64,000 nt of DNA from Podospora pseudoanserina (lineage: Eukaryota > Ascomycota > Sordariomycetes > Sordariales > Podosporaceae), in the NCBI RefSeq assembly GCF_035222485.1, contig NC_085920.1, positions 3,782,001 through 3,846,000 of the forward strand. Direction: 5' to 3'. The notes beneath the pieces were generated by a model. It saw only the letters and a list, made by a program, of their open reading frames with translations, had not been told where the DNA came from and did no database searches. This document shows, piece after piece, positions 44,063-58,216 of the stretch. The position numbers were made by a program, and so were the translations under genes. The number at the start of each line of letters is the position of its first letter. Within the stretch, counting starts at the first letter, position 1.

Positions 44063-47000
44063 TTACTGCGTCCTATAAAACTTCTTATAAACCAAATGCA
44101 ACAGCAAGTTCACATTCAGCTTCAAGCAACCCCCTTCAAACAGCTGCATAAACTGATGCGCCTCAAACTGCGCCTGCAGCAAGTCCTCAATCGGCACCAG
44201 CGCGCTCGCGCCAGGAATCTGGATGTGTCCCCTGCTCCCCTCCAGGCTAAAAACGCCAACCTCGTCGCACGAGATGGTCAGGTTGATCTGCCCCCACTCC
44301 CTCTCCGGTATCCCCGCCCACGAGACCAACACCCCCTTGTCGTTGAGCGCGCGGGCGGAATACTTGTACGACCCAAACTTGGGCACCCGGCCGGACCGCT
44401 CCAGCTCCCGTTGGTGGTTGTACTGTTTTGTGAAGGGGAGGAGGAAGCGTTTTTTCCTGTTGCGAACAAAGTTAGCTTGTGTGTCAACATCGAGGTATAG
44501 AAAGGAGGAAAAACATACCCTTTCTTGTTCTGCAGCGTAGCCATGGCTTGCTCAATGTAGTCGTCGTATGACTTCCTCTGCTGCTCCAAATACCTCGCCT
44601 TCTCGTGCAAGTTACTCAACGTCATCCTCACCCCCTCCAGCTCCCTCTGCCTCTGCACCCTCCTCCTGCTTTTCGTCCTGATGTCCAGGGCAATCGCATT
44701 CAGAATATCCTGATAGTAATTATGCCTCGATATCCTCCCAATCTGCTCCAGCCTCATCACGTTCTCCAGCGCCATCCTCTTCAGCTCGTAATAGCTCATG
44801 CGCGTAACATCAACCATGTTCGCATCCGAGTACGCGCCCTTGGTGTTGCTCCCGTTGGAAAAGTCATCCCTCAGCAGCATCTGCCACTTGTGCTCGTCGT
44901 CCTGCGTGATGGGCTTCACCAAGATCTCCATGAGGTTTGTGCCAGTTTGAACGCGAATGATGTACAAGATGCACCTCTTGGTCTCCATAAACAGCGCCTT
45001 GACTTCCGCGTCAGGGTCTGCCACATCGTGCAGCTTGGGTGTCAGAAACATTTGAATGTCGGTCGACCCGGCAGCCGTCATCTCGCTCTCGTTGTGCTTG
45101 GCGCTTCCCAAATCTTGCATGATCTCCCGAAGCATATCATCCCTGTTCGGGCAGAGATGAATCAGCTCCGACGCGATCAAGTTGTGAATCGCAAAGATAT
45201 CCGCCATCTTGATGTACAACGTCGGCTTGTTCTTCGCGTAAAGATCGTTGTACTCATCAATATCAAACGTCCTCTCCGCATCCGGCACCGCAATCAACGC
45301 CTCCGTCAACCCCGTCAACCGCTCAATGCTCTCCGCAACGAACGCATTCAACGGCTGGAGATAGACGTTATCCCCACCAAACTGCCTCCCCGAAGCCATC
45401 TGGCTGAGCACCTTGGCCACCTCGCCCAGATTCCTCTTCTGGAGCGGGCTAAGCTGCTTCTCAACCACACCGACATTCTCCGGCGCCGTCAGCGCAGGTT
45501 GCAGATAGAACTTCCACAGCCAGTTCATCACCACGTTCAACAACCTGACCGGGTCCTCCCTCTGAAACCTCTGCCTCAACGCCTCGAAGATCTGCTTGCA
45601 AACAAACCGCAGCCCATACGGCATCCTCGGCAGCAGATCCTCCAACGCGAACAAAAACTGATCGCAAATCTCCCTCAAGTCGCGCAGGTGATCAATAAAG
45701 ACTTGTTTGGTCTCCGGATCCTTGATCGCAAGCTCTCGGGGAATGTCCAAAGGGCGACTGCTCGGCCGACCAGTCCTCAGCTCTTCGTTGTTGATGGCAG
45801 ACCGGTAAATCTGCATAGGATCGCTCTCCAGATCCAGCTCCGGGTCCTCGATGATATTGTCGCGGATCAAAGGACCAAGCAGATCCCGCAGGTACTTCCT
45901 ATCCCGCGGCGATCTGGTGTAGTTCTGCAGCAGCTTCGACCAGAAAAAGTTGCCCCTGAGGTAATCCTGCAAACTATTGCAAGCGTCCACCTCCTCCCCA
46001 ATCGCCCTCCCAATAAGCTTCAGGAGATAATACTCCTCCCTCCTCTTCTGCGCATACCCAAACAGGCTCATCATCAGCAACTCAATCCTCTTGCACTCCT
46101 TCTCCGCCGTCCCCACCTCCCTCAGCCGCTTAAACAGCCTAGCCAGATACTGCGGCTGCGTCTGCAGCGCAAAAAACAGCTGCTGATACGACTCCAGCTT
46201 CTTCCTCGACCCCTTGTTCAGTGCCTTCAAATCAAACTGGTTGGCGCTCGACATGGAGCTATTCGCCAGCAGCGTCCCCGTATGGCCGCCATAGTTATGC
46301 TGATGCTTGACAACCTCATCCAGCGTGATCTTGTTCTTGACCAGCAGCGCAATCTTGATATCGAGCTGGTCAATGTACTGCTCCAGCATCTCATTCTGGC
46401 GAACCTGCTGCACCACCGTCTTGCGCAGCCTTTCAAACTCCACCTCCTCGTTGAAGTCAAAGTCGCTGTCGTTCAACAGGTGGACAAAGTTCTTGACCGC
46501 ATTGACCGGTGGGTTCTTCCCGCCGGTAAGACTCTTGTAGGCGTCGCCCTGCAGCTTGGCGCGGACCAAGCTCTGGATCTTTACCACCTTTTGCATGTTC
46601 TCGTTGAAGAACTTTTTCTTTTCTTCAAACTTGGCCCTGACGATGAACGCCTTTGCCGCAGCCTGGACTTCGGCAACGACGGCTTCGTTCTCATCCAGTT
46701 CGTCAAGAACCTCAGCAACGCTGCCGCGGAGAAGCATAGCCCTGGCAAGACCCTGCAGCGAGGCAATCTCCATCTCGTTCGTCTCGAGCTGGTCGAGAAT
46801 CTCGCCTTGCTTCTGTCTGCAGAGCATCCCGCGCACCTGAGCCTGAAGCAGAGTAATCGACTCCTCCTGTTCAGCGAGCGCGTCGAGGAGGTCCGCAACG
46901 CGATTGCGCTCCAGCATGCCTCTGATCTGGGACTGCAAAGAGATGATATTCTCCTCCTCCTCACCCAGGGCCTCAAGCTGTTTCGAGATCTCCCTCCGCA

Positions 47001-49461
47001 CGGCACCAGCCCTAACATGCGCCTGAAGCAAGCCCAGGCTTGGCTCCTGTTCCTTAAGCTCAGCCTCAATCCCCTTCACAGTGCTCCTAGCGACCTTGCC
47101 CCGGGTGGCAGCCTGCAGTGTCGTGAAAACCGGCTCAAAACTCTCCAGCGCCTCGAGCTGATCGGCAACACGGCTCCTTTCCAGCGCCGCCCTCGCAGCA
47201 GCTTGGATCCCAGTAATAGCCGGCATCGCCTCCTCCAGCGCAATCAGATCCCTCTCCACCTCCCTCCTAAGCAACATGCCCCTAACAGCAGCCTGCAACT
47301 TCTCCACCGGCGCCTCGCTCTGCCTCACCTCCCTCTGCTGCACCTCCATCTTCCTCCTCGCCAAAAACCCCCTCACCGTCGCCTGGATATCCCTAACCGG
47401 CCCCTCCTCCACATCCAACTGCCCAAGCTGCTCCTGTATCCTCCTCCTCTCCAAAAACCCCCTAAACGTCGCCTGAATATCCCTCACCACACCACCCGCC
47501 ATATCCAACTCGTCCAATTTCTCCCTCACCTCCCTCCTCGCCCTCACCGCCCTAAAAGCACTCTGCAGCTTCACCACCGCCGGCTCCGCCCTCTTGACCT
47601 CCCGTTCCCTCATCTCCCTCCCATTCCTAACCAACCACCCCCTAGCAGCAGCCTGCAGTTGCCTAACCACCCGCTCCCGCTCCAACTTCCACTCCACCAC
47701 CTCTCTCATCATCCCCCCCCTAACCCTACTCTGCAAATCAACCAACCACTCCTCCTCCTCCCACAACCTCTCCATCATCTCCCCCAACCTCATCCTCGCC
47801 ACCGCCCCCCTAACCTGCGCCTGCAACTCCCTCACACTCTCCTCCGCCTCCCCCAACTCCCTCTCCACCCTTTCCTCCTCCGTCTCCTCCTCCACCACCT
47901 CCTCCACCACCCCAAAATCAGCCCCCATATTCCCAAAACTAGGCATCGCCCCCCCCAGCTTATCCAACCCCCTCTGCATTTTCTCCAGCTCGCTATCCTC
48001 AAACTCCAACTGCCCAACCAAATTCCCAATCCTGAACCCCACCACCCCCTTCCGAAACAACAACCAGCTCAGCGCATGGATGCAGTGAATCACCTTGGGA
48101 ATGTTCTTCTTCTCGTACAGGTCAATCAACTCAAACCTAAACAAGTCCGGCAGCTCAATCTCATCCAGATACCGAAAAAAAATCGCAATATTGTCGCTGT
48201 GCCGGTACTGCAGCTTCGGGTTCCGAAAAATCTTGAACCTCCTCTCCGGGTTCAACGCCTCCACCACTTCCGCCAGAGTAACTCCATCCCGCAGGGCTTC
48301 CTCCAATTCCACAATCGGCGGGATCGCCCGCTGGATGATATCCTCGATCCACTCTTTTGCTTCGCCAATGTGGCAGAGGTATTCGTACGCCTGCAGAAAC
48401 TGCCTCTGCTTGTCCATCCAGTTTCTGTTTTCCCAGCCAGACTTGGCCGCGGGCCGGTTTGATTTCAAACGGCGACGACCTCTCAACCCGACAACCTCTT
48501 GCGTGGCAGAAGTGATGGTATTGAAATCGTCCGATTTGGCCAGCTTGGACAATGTTCGTAGTTCACTGGTCGAGGATCGCCCCAAACTTTCCAGATCCGG
48601 CCTAAGAATCGGTGCTACTGTGTGGGCGCTCAGCAGAGGGGGGGGCATGATGCCGACGTCGCTAGGTCGACGGGGTGCCATGACGGTGTCGGATCGAGTC
48701 AGAAGCATCGAAGTAGGACGGACGACCGAGGGCCGGTGGTTGCCATGACCTGGGGGTGTTGGTGGGTTTGCCGCGCCCGGCGAGGTTGCTGGTACGAGGG
48801 AGCCGCGGCGGGGTGGTGTTGGAGGTTGTGGTGAGGTTGGCGGGGTTCGTTCGCGAGGTGACGATAGCGACAGGCTGGCCATATCTAACCTGCCGACGTC
48901 GACGCTGCGGCCTCGGGAGTGGTGGCTGGGGACGGCATCAACATTCTGACCCCGATCATAACGACTGTTACCGATGTCTACACTATAGCCTCGGTCACGG
49001 TGGCTGGGAGCGCGGGGTGGTGGTGTTAATGTCGTCGAAGAAGAAGTACCTGGTGGCACCTGGGGGAGTGGTCGGAGCGATTGACGAGCAGCCGAATAGA
49101 TATTATCCGGTGTTGGTGTGGTGGGCGTAGAGGAATAACTATGAGAAGAACGAAGACTTGGAACCAAGTGGCTGGCCTCGCTTTGCCCTCTCTTGTGGCC
49201 GTATCCCGGGTTCGTGGTCGAGTAAACACTGGACGCGGCGGACATGGCGCTGGGGGCTCGACTTAGAGTCAGATCGAAAGAAGCAGAAGACACATGGGAA
49301 TAGCCCGACGAGGCAGATGAGGATGCTGTCGAGGGCTGGCGGTAAATATCGGAAGAGCGATAGTCGGCTGTGTGCGACTGGCGCAACGGGTGCGGCCTGT
49401 GCGACGACGACGACGGCATTGTGTGTGTGCTACTACCGTTGCTGTTGTTGTTTTGGCTCAA
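44063..49461 (-). CDS. IQG1: IQGAP-family cytokinesis scaffold
   Basis: Actomyosin-ring and septum scaffold (Iqg1/Rng2/IQGAP). Exons on the minus strand are 49461-44519 and 44456-44063 (1778 aa). The 62-nt intron (GTATGT donor, AGCTAAC branch, ACAG acceptor) joins LQNKKG to KKRFLLPFTKQ. Order: a Ser/Pro-rich N-terminus of about 320 residues, a calponin-homology domain at about 350-480 (AKEWIEDII, GVTLAEVVEALNP, HSDNIAIFF), about fifteen IQ-like repeats at about 545-1010, a RasGAP-related domain at about 1070-1400 (RAIGEEVDACNSLQDYLRGN), and a RasGAP C-terminal (RGC-T) domain ending in LVYKKFYRTQ. Divergent from IMPDH across about 1 kb. A 1285-codon open frame on the other strand (44605-48462) is a shadow of biased codon use. 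Confidence 0.96.
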
Positions 49462-50524
49462 ATTTCGGGTTGCACGGGATGGCAGTCGTCGACAACATTA
49501 GATCGCTGAATAGAACAGCTTCTTCTCCCTTGCTCAGAGTGCCAAGCAATGACGATGGGGGATCCTCTTTGGAGGGGTTGGGGTGAGGGGAGGGTTGGTT
49601 ATGTGCCGGGTTGGTCGGTGTCTGATGGATGTCGATAATGTCTAGCGCCGAGCGAGCGCAAACACGTTCTGCTCTGCTCTGTCTAGTCCTTAAACAAACA
49701 GTACACGAAGTAAAAGGCAGAAAGAATCCTTGCCAATGCCAACGCCGGCGCACAGCGCAAAAAAAGTTCGAATGATGAATTGGTGGTTTAAAGAAGGGTC
49801 ATTCCATACCAGTTGAGACTCGAGAGCCGCATGGAGAGCATGGAGGGGATGGATGATATTATCGAAGGTGTGGGAGGGCCAATGACCAGGGGTGTCGGCC
49901 AGGTTTAGTGGTTGCGGCCTGAGAGGGGAACTGCCTTGTTTACATTTACCGGAGGGCGCCAGGGCAACGGGCTGACGGGACTTCATGTGTGTGGCTCGGT
50001 CCTATAAAATCCCGTTCCGCCCTGCGTCTACGGGTCCCCTGTGCCGTGTAGATTAAGGGCATCTTGGGAACTGTTGTAGCACCAATTGTTTGGAAGCGAG
50101 ACACGTGGTTGACCCGAAAAGTAAACAAGAAGGACTTAGAGATATCATGGAGCAATTGCTCTGTTATTTCAAGAGCTCTCATCTGAAGACGCATGACCGA
50201 GAATATGTGAGCTGCCCCGGAGCATCAAGTTGAAGGAGTTCCAAGTCTAGCCAGGCCCGTGCGCCTAGAGCAGCGCCGATGCTCCACCCCTGACACATTC
50301 ACCGCCCGGCAATTGCCCCGCATCCCACCCACTCTAAAAATTTCTGGTGGCATAAAAAGATTTTCAGAGGCGACTCTGAGATTTTCTTTTCCTCTTCTCT
50401 TGGGGGGGAACAGTTGGCTGATTCTCAAAGGACCTGTCCTTTCTGTCTCCCCCCTCGCTCGCATCAACAATCTCTTGCTTCACAACCACCAGTCTATCCC
50501 ACAGATCTCAGTCAACGCGCAGAA
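49462..50524. other. Divergent promoter region between IQGAP and IMPDH
   Basis: No gene is seen. The last 100 bases before 50525 are pyrimidine-rich, as expected for the leader of a highly expressed gene. Confidence 0.5.
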
Positions 50525-52311
50525 ATGTCGTCCGACCAAGTTCTTGACTGGCGCAAGGCCGAGGAGGTGCTCAACGAGTACAAGAGTCGCGATGGCCTCA
50601 GTGTCCATGAGCTCATGGACGCCAAGGCCCATGGCGGTCTCACCTACAACGACTTCCTTGTTCTCCCCGGCTACATTGGCTTCCCTGCCTCTGCCGTCAC
50701 TCTCGACTCCAAGATCACCAAGAAGATCACCCTGAAGACCCCTCTCGTGTCCTCGCCCATGGACACCGTCACCGAGCACGAGATGGCCATCCACATGGCC
50801 CTTCAGGGTGGTCTCGGTGTCATCCACCACAACTGCTCTCCCCAGGCCCAGGCCGACTTTGTCCGCAAGGTCAAGCGCTATGAGAACGGTTTTATCCTCG
50901 ACCCCGTTGTCATCAGCCGTGAGACCACCGTCGGCGAGGCCAAGGCCCTCAAGGAGAAGTGGGGATTCGGTGGTTTCCCCGTCACAGGTTAGTTTTTTGC
51001 TCTCCCCAAATCTCCCTGCCATATGATTACAAACCTTACTTTCGTTCCACCAAATCGACCTATGTGTCATGAGGACTCAATATCACTGAAAATTATGATC
51101 GTGGCACCATTCTATCACTTTCTAAGCTCTGCAGCTCGTCAAGGATTGCACGCTAACAAACTGTGATTACAGAGTCCGGCAAGCTCGGTTCCAAGCTTTT
51201 GGGTATCGTTACCAACCGTGACATCCAGTTCGAAGAGGACTTTGAGAAGCCCATCTCCGAGGTCATGGTGACCGATCTCATCACGGCCCACGACGGTGTT
51301 GACCTCCTCGAGGCCAACAAGATCCTTGCTGCTTCCAAGAAGGGCAAGCTCCCAATCGTTGATTCCGATGGAAACCTCGTTTCAATGATTTCCCGCTCCG
51401 ATTTGACTAAGAACCTTCACTTCCCCCTCGCTTCCAAGGCTGCCGACTCCAAGCAGCTCATCTGCGCCGCCGCCATCGGTACCCGTCCCGAGGACAAGGC
51501 CCGTCTTGCCGGCCTTGTTGAGGCTGGCCTCGACATTGTCATCCTGGACTCGTCTCAGGGTAACTCGATGTACCAGATCGAGATGATCAAGTGGATCAAG
51601 AACGAGTACCCTGACCTCGAGGTCATTGGTGGCAACGTTGTCACCCGTGAGCAGGCTGCTGCTCTCATCGCCGCCGGTGTCGACGGTCTCCGTATTGGTA
51701 TGGGCTCCGGCTCTGCCTGCATCACCCAGGAGGTCATGGCCGTCGGTCGTCCCCAGGCTACCTCCGTCTACAATGTTGCTGCTTTCGCCGCCAGATTCGG
51801 TGTTCCCTGCATTGCCGACGGTGGTGTCCAGAATGTTGGCCATATTGTCAAGGGCATTGCCCTTGGTGCCTCCACCGTCATGATGGGCGGTCTCCTTGCT
51901 GGTACCACTGAGTCTCCCGGTACTTCCTTCGTCTCCCGCGAGGGTAAGCTCGTCAAAGCCTACCGCGGCATGGGTTCCATCGACGCCATGCAGGACAAGA
52001 AGGCTGGTGGTGGTGGCAAGGACAGCCAGAAGAGCAATGCTGGCACTGCCCGCTACTTCTCCGAGGGCGACTCCGTCCTTGTTGCTCAGGGTGTCTCTGG
52101 TGCCGTTGCCCACCGTGGCTCCGTCAGCAAGTTCGTCCCTTACCTCGCTGCCGGTCTCAAGCACTCCCTCCAGGACATGGGCATGACCAGCGTCGAGGAG
52201 CTCCACAAGCAGGTCGAGGCCGGCATTGTCCGCTTCGAGATTCGCACCCCCAGCGCTCAGCTCGAGGGCGGTGTGAACATGGAGTCCTATGAAAAGAAGC
52301 TCTATGCTTAA
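50525..52311 (+). CDS. IMPDH: Inosine-5'-monophosphate dehydrogenase
   Basis: Rate-limiting step of guanine nucleotide synthesis (IMP to XMP, NAD+ dependent) and target of mycophenolic acid. Exons are 50525-50987 and 51173-52311 (533 aa). The 185-nt intron, long for this window, has a GTTAGT donor, a GCTAAC branch and a TACAG acceptor, and restores [12 protein letters not shown]. Motifs: [15 protein letters not shown] at the barrel start, [14 protein letters not shown], a CBS pair at about 120-235, ILDSSQGNS, the catalytic loop [13 protein letters not shown] with the active-site Cys, and the flap [11 protein letters not shown]. It ends in YEKKLYA. Codon thirds are strongly C-biased, as in highly expressed fungal genes. 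The upstream in-frame ATG at 50414 lies in the CT-rich leader and is unlikely. Confidence 0.97.
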
Positions 52312-52864
52312 ATGACAAAATCTTTTATGGAGAAATGATGATACCAGGCGGACAAGAAATTGGGAATGGGACAGGAGGGCAGTGTTGGTTGGGATTCAAA
52401 ACGGCGTTTACGTGGGAAAGGGAAAAAAAATGGGTGCATTGATCACGGACACGATTCCTCTCGTAATATTGAGGATCGGTCGAGTGGAGAGCGGGAGTGT
52501 GGTTGCTCCTTTTTTTTCTATCCATTATTTTAGCGTTCTTTGCTCTCCGGATAGTATATAGAGTCTAGCACCGATTTGATTTCAAATAGATTGATATTGA
52601 GTGTCCACTTTTGACTTTCGTCTCATTGTGAATTCTCGATCTCAGATGAATATGTTGAGATTTAGGTGGCAGCTTTTTTCTTTTCCATTGTGATGTCTAT
52701 ATCGTCATTTGACTGCTTCCCGGGCCCGACGTTCATCTGATCCTTCCGCCAAATCATAACTTTTTTTGTGCATCTCCTTGTGGTGTGCATCATCCCAATT
52801 TGGCTCATCATCTATTCTGTTCCGCTTTTTTGCCTCTATCTCATCTATGATTCTTTTTCTCTGT
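52312..52864. other. Intergenic between convergent IMPDH and LYS1
   Basis: 3' UTR sequence only, AT-richer than the flanking genes. No gene is seen. Confidence 0.5.
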
Positions 52865-54222
<1,358 letters not shown>

Positions 54223-55214
54223 CGTGAATGTGGGATGAGTGTAAGTGTAAGTGGAGGGGTATCTCAAAGTCAAGGTCTTGAAGAGGAAAGGCGTGAAGCA
54301 ACAGAAGTTCCAAAAAAAAAAAGTATGCAGTAAGACAGAGCACAGCCCAACACAGGGTCTGTAGTATCTCTCAATTTATGTATCAATTTCGGGGGCGTCT
54401 CTGCTTGAGTCACCGACTGGAGATGTGGAATGGGGTCCCCTCTTCTGGTGTACGCCGACTGCGGTGAGTGAAAAAACGAAAAACCCTGCTCTTGGGGAGA
54501 CACCTGCAGGTACGACACCAGCAACCCCGCGGTCGCTAATTGGCTGGCTTGGGGCCTGAAGTGGCCTGAAGTATCAGTGTTTCGCCATTGCACGGGATCT
54601 CCCATGCTGTCCTGTTTGCCGGGAGACTCCACTAGTGACGACGGATTACGGAATCCACATGGGCAAGACTGGTTGCTTGATTTGATCATTTGAGGTTGGT
54701 TCTGTCTGTCTTTTCATATTCGCTACAAATGTTTTTGGAGGAATCCCTCGAATGATGATTTGTCCCTCCTTTGGACTGATAACTGATAACAAGCAGATAA
54801 GGACGCGCCTAACCCCCATCGGGTATCAACCCAGGACTCGGCCCGCAGCGGGAATACTTGATCCTTCTTTGTCCCCGAAAACGCCAGTCACGTGCAGGCG
54901 GTAGCATTCACAGCCCTCTTTCTTTGGCAATAGGCAGCGCAATATGGCCCCATTGCAGCCGAGCGTGCACGGCAGACGGCAGATTGGGGTTAAAGGGCTG
55001 GAAGGCGAATAAAAGACTTCCCGGAGTAAGGTCCGACTATGATTAGCTAGCTCAACAGCTGCCGCCCGTGGGAAAGGGTGTGGAGTGGCACAGCGACCCG
55101 AGATGGGAGCATTGGGAACAATGACCCCAGCCCACCACGCCCACGCCGACCCATTGATCCTCGATACCACCACCGCCCCAGGCTGACACCAAAAAACCTG
55201 TTCTGGCCGCCATC
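54223..55214. other. Divergent promoter region between LYS1 and the Zn2Cys6 factor
   Basis: Holds the TGAGTCA site at 54406-54412 and no recognisable gene. Confidence 0.5.
54406..54412 (-). promoter_or_regulatory. GCN4/CPC-1 consensus TGAGTCA upstream of LYS1
   Basis: Perfect general amino-acid-control element 184 bases before the LYS1 ATG. Lysine genes are classical targets of Gcn4/CPC-1. Confidence 0.6.
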
Positions 55215-57653
55215 ATGTCGAGCTCCAGATCGACTTCGCCATTTGACAAGCTGTCGTACGGCACCAGCACCAGCTCGCTACGCCGACTGCTCCCTGCATC
55301 GAACGATGAACCAGCGAGTGAGGCTTCGGTGAATCTCGAAACCAGCCCGACCCCGGGGTCCTCGGCCGCGGGGACTGGGCAGGCTGCTCCGCGGAGAAGG
55401 AGGCAAGCTACCACGGCTGCGTGTCGGGCCTGTCGAAAGAGAAAGTCAAAGGTGTGAAGGCTCAATACACATCTTTCATATAACATTGTTGAACCATGGC
55501 TGATATGTCTTGTTGTCTTGCAGTGTGATGGTGCACGCCCAACATGTTCAGTATGTCGTGACCGGAAAACAAAGTGCGAGTTTGATACGATTGCCGCGAC
55601 CGAGACCCATACCCAAGCCCTGAAGCGCAAGTACACCGAGCTTCTGCAACAAAAGAGCACATTCGAACAGATCTATGAGGTCCTTCGGTCCAGACCGGAA
55701 AAGGAAGCCGAAGAAATCTTCCAACGGATACGGAGGGGCGCAGAGGCCAGCTCCATACTAAGACATGTCAACTATGGCGACGTGCTTGTGCAGATGGCCC
55801 TCGTGCCGGAAACGCGGTTTCGATACGAGTTTCCCTACCTGCCGGATATGCCCATCTACCTTCAAAGACACGACAACCCATACCTCGACTCAGAGGTCTT
55901 TGACTGTGCTTTGCGGGGGGCTGTCGAGCAACCGCAACCACAGCAGCAACGGGCCTTGCCTAGCGTGAATGACATGTTGGGTTCTCCCCGTGACGCCTTG
56001 GACCAGCGGGATCCATACCTGAAGCCGTATTCCTCTGCCATTGTGGTGGACCCCTGGCTGGACTCGCTCACGCCGTCAAACTGGACGTTGGTGAGCAGTG
56101 ATGACAATTTCATGCGTCAGGTTATTCACGATTATTTTCTGTACGACTATGATTGGTTTACTTTTTTCCACAAGGACTACTTTCTGCAGGATATGGCGAG
56201 TGACCGACCACGGCACTGCTCAAGGTTATTGGTCAATGCCGTCCTGTGCATAGGATGTGTAAGTGTTTTGTGACCACACGTCTTAGTCATTCTGTCCCAC
56301 TAACAACCGCTCCAGTATTGTCATCGAAAGCTGCCAGGTCGCTCCGAGTCATGGAACCCCCAAAACATCGGGAACCAGTTCCTCGCCGAGGCCAAGAGGC
56401 TCTTTGAGGTTGAAGCCGAGGTGCCAAGACCGTCTATGCTTGATCCAGAATGGCAGCAAAAGTATCACGACTGGGAGTGCCGCAGGTTAACCACCGTTCA
56501 GGCGGCGCTCCTGCTCAATGTTATCTACAACCTGAATGGCTCTGACAGGCTAGGATGGCGGTATACGATCCGGGCTGTGGAAATGGCACACGAAATACGG
56601 CTCTTCCAAGCAGTTCCGTCTCATGTCAGCAGCGACATTCGGTGCGCCAGGGAGTTCACAGCGTGGTGTCTGTTCACTTGGCAAAGTCTCAGCTCCTATC
56701 ACTACCTCAAGCCACCCTTAATGGCCCGGCCGCCGGAAACACCTTTGCCAGATCCGTCCAAGAACCCCCAGTGGTGGGGAGAGCTGTGGATACGATATCC
56801 CCAAACGCCAGCTCGTCTACCCACTCACCACGGCCACCTCGCCAAGGCCAGAGCAGACTTTTGGACCATCATGAACGATTTTTCGCTGTTGAGCTTCTCG
56901 CAACCTCACGTCAAGATGCCGCTTGATCAGGTTGTGGGGTTCTACAATCGACTCCGCGGATGGCTACAGAATCTACCTGAGCCATTGACACCCAAACGGC
57001 TTGTGCTACCGCATCACCTAAAGGTTCACATGCATTACAACTGCGTCCTGATCGACCTGCTGAAACCACTGCTCGGTCTGAACTGGAGCGACACCACCCA
57101 GCCAAACAAGACACTTGACGACGCGCACCACGAAGCGGCTATTCACCTCGAGACGTTGCTCCGGCTGTACTACCTCCGGCACGGCTTCGAGGCCTTTGAC
57201 GGTTTTTTGCTGCACTTTCTCGGCAGTTTGAACTTTATCAAGATCAACACGAGGGAGGCGCAGGATAATTCCTTGTTTCTCGAGTCACACCGCTCGACGA
57301 TGCTGCTGCTTATGAAGGGGATTAGGGACCAGAGCCAGTGTCATACGGTGGCGAAGATGGTGCTACGGCTGCAGGCGCATCTGATGAGGTCGGATGATGT
57401 GGCTTTGCTGAAGAGGTTTGTGGATATTGAGACGGCTAGGTTGGCGTGTGGGCCGGAGAGTCCGAGGTTGGTGGAGGAGGAGGTGATTTTGAGTGACTGG
57501 CCGGCGTATGAGATTGGGTTGGAGGCGAAGGCGGAGCAGAAGAGTAGGGGGGTGGATTTTGCGAGTATGGTCAGTTCGGTGACGGCGGAGGGGGGGGGTG
57601 GTGGGTATGGGGAGAGTACGAGTGGGAGTAGGTCTTCTGCTTCTTCGGGGTAG
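55215..57653 (+). CDS. Zn2Cys6 transcription factor with fungal_trans-type middle region
   Basis: Exons are 55215-55451, 55524-56258 and 56316-57653 (769 aa). The binuclear zinc cluster at residues 70-97 has the spacing C-x2-C-x6-C-x6-C-x2-C-x6-C (CRACRKRKSK then CDGARPTCSVCRDRKTKC). Intron 1 (72 nt) splits it exactly before the third cysteine. A short coiled coil follows (ALKRKYTELLQQKSTFEQIYEVL). The middle region at about 225-500 has the usual regulator helices (HDYFLYDYDWFTFFHKDYFL, RLLVNAVLCIGC-YCHRKL, LLLNVIYNLNGSDRLGWRYTIRAVEMA). Intron 2 (57 nt) is GTAAGT with a CACTAAC branch. The C-terminus is Gly/Ser-rich. Targets cannot be told from sequence. It is divergent from LYS1, but a regulatory link is not implied. 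Confidence 0.92.
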
Positions 57654-58216
57654 GGGGGGATGGGATGGGATGGGAGGGTAAAATAATAAACGACAAGTCG
57701 ACGGACGGAGGGATTCCGCTGTATATGTTTTTTCGCTGGTGAAGGACGGATTTTGTTCCGCGGTGGAAGGGCACGAAGGGGTAATATATGTGTGTCTGAG
57801 AACATGAATGAGATTGTACACTTTCTAGAGATTTTGCTTGGATGATGAGATGGTGCTTTAGGAGTGATTGCCTTGTGTGGGATGGGGTTGTTTATGCAGG
57901 ACTTTTGGCTGCCAACGAGTGCGGAATGGTTCCGCAAGAGAAAGAGAGAGAGAGACGACATGTGCACAGACCATTACCTGATTAGGAAGTTTCCTTGCTG
58001 TGTAACAGGGGAAATGTTTGCTCATGCTCAAGTTCACGATGTGTGGATTGGGTGATGATGGGAGTTGATGGGGTAGTTGGATGTGCCTAGGATAGGATTC
58101 TTCTGTCTACATAAGAACAGGTTCACTCAGTCATGTCGCTACAGTTTACTCGTTCTCACTATCCTTTCTCAACCTTGTACTGAACACAGTCAATTTCCAA
58201 GCCCACAGCACCAACC
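57654..58216. other. Intergenic between the Zn2Cys6 factor and the AAA+ ATPase
   Basis: Tandem GGGATGGGAT sequence near 57657-57675 and a GA run near 57940-57955. No gene is seen. Confidence 0.5.

Noticed and set aside
44605-48462. 1285-codon open frame on the plus strand
   Set aside because: It lies wholly antisense to the IQGAP coding sequence, has a Pro/His/Leu-rich composition without domains, and arises from the C-biased third codon positions of the real gene.
51382-52206. 274-codon minus-strand frame over IMPDH
   Set aside because: Shadow of the IMPDH coding sequence.
54780-54870. GGGTATCAACCCAGGACT, resembling part of a tRNA or of a translation-system RNA
   Set aside because: No B-box consensus and no cloverleaf could be formed; left as intergenic.
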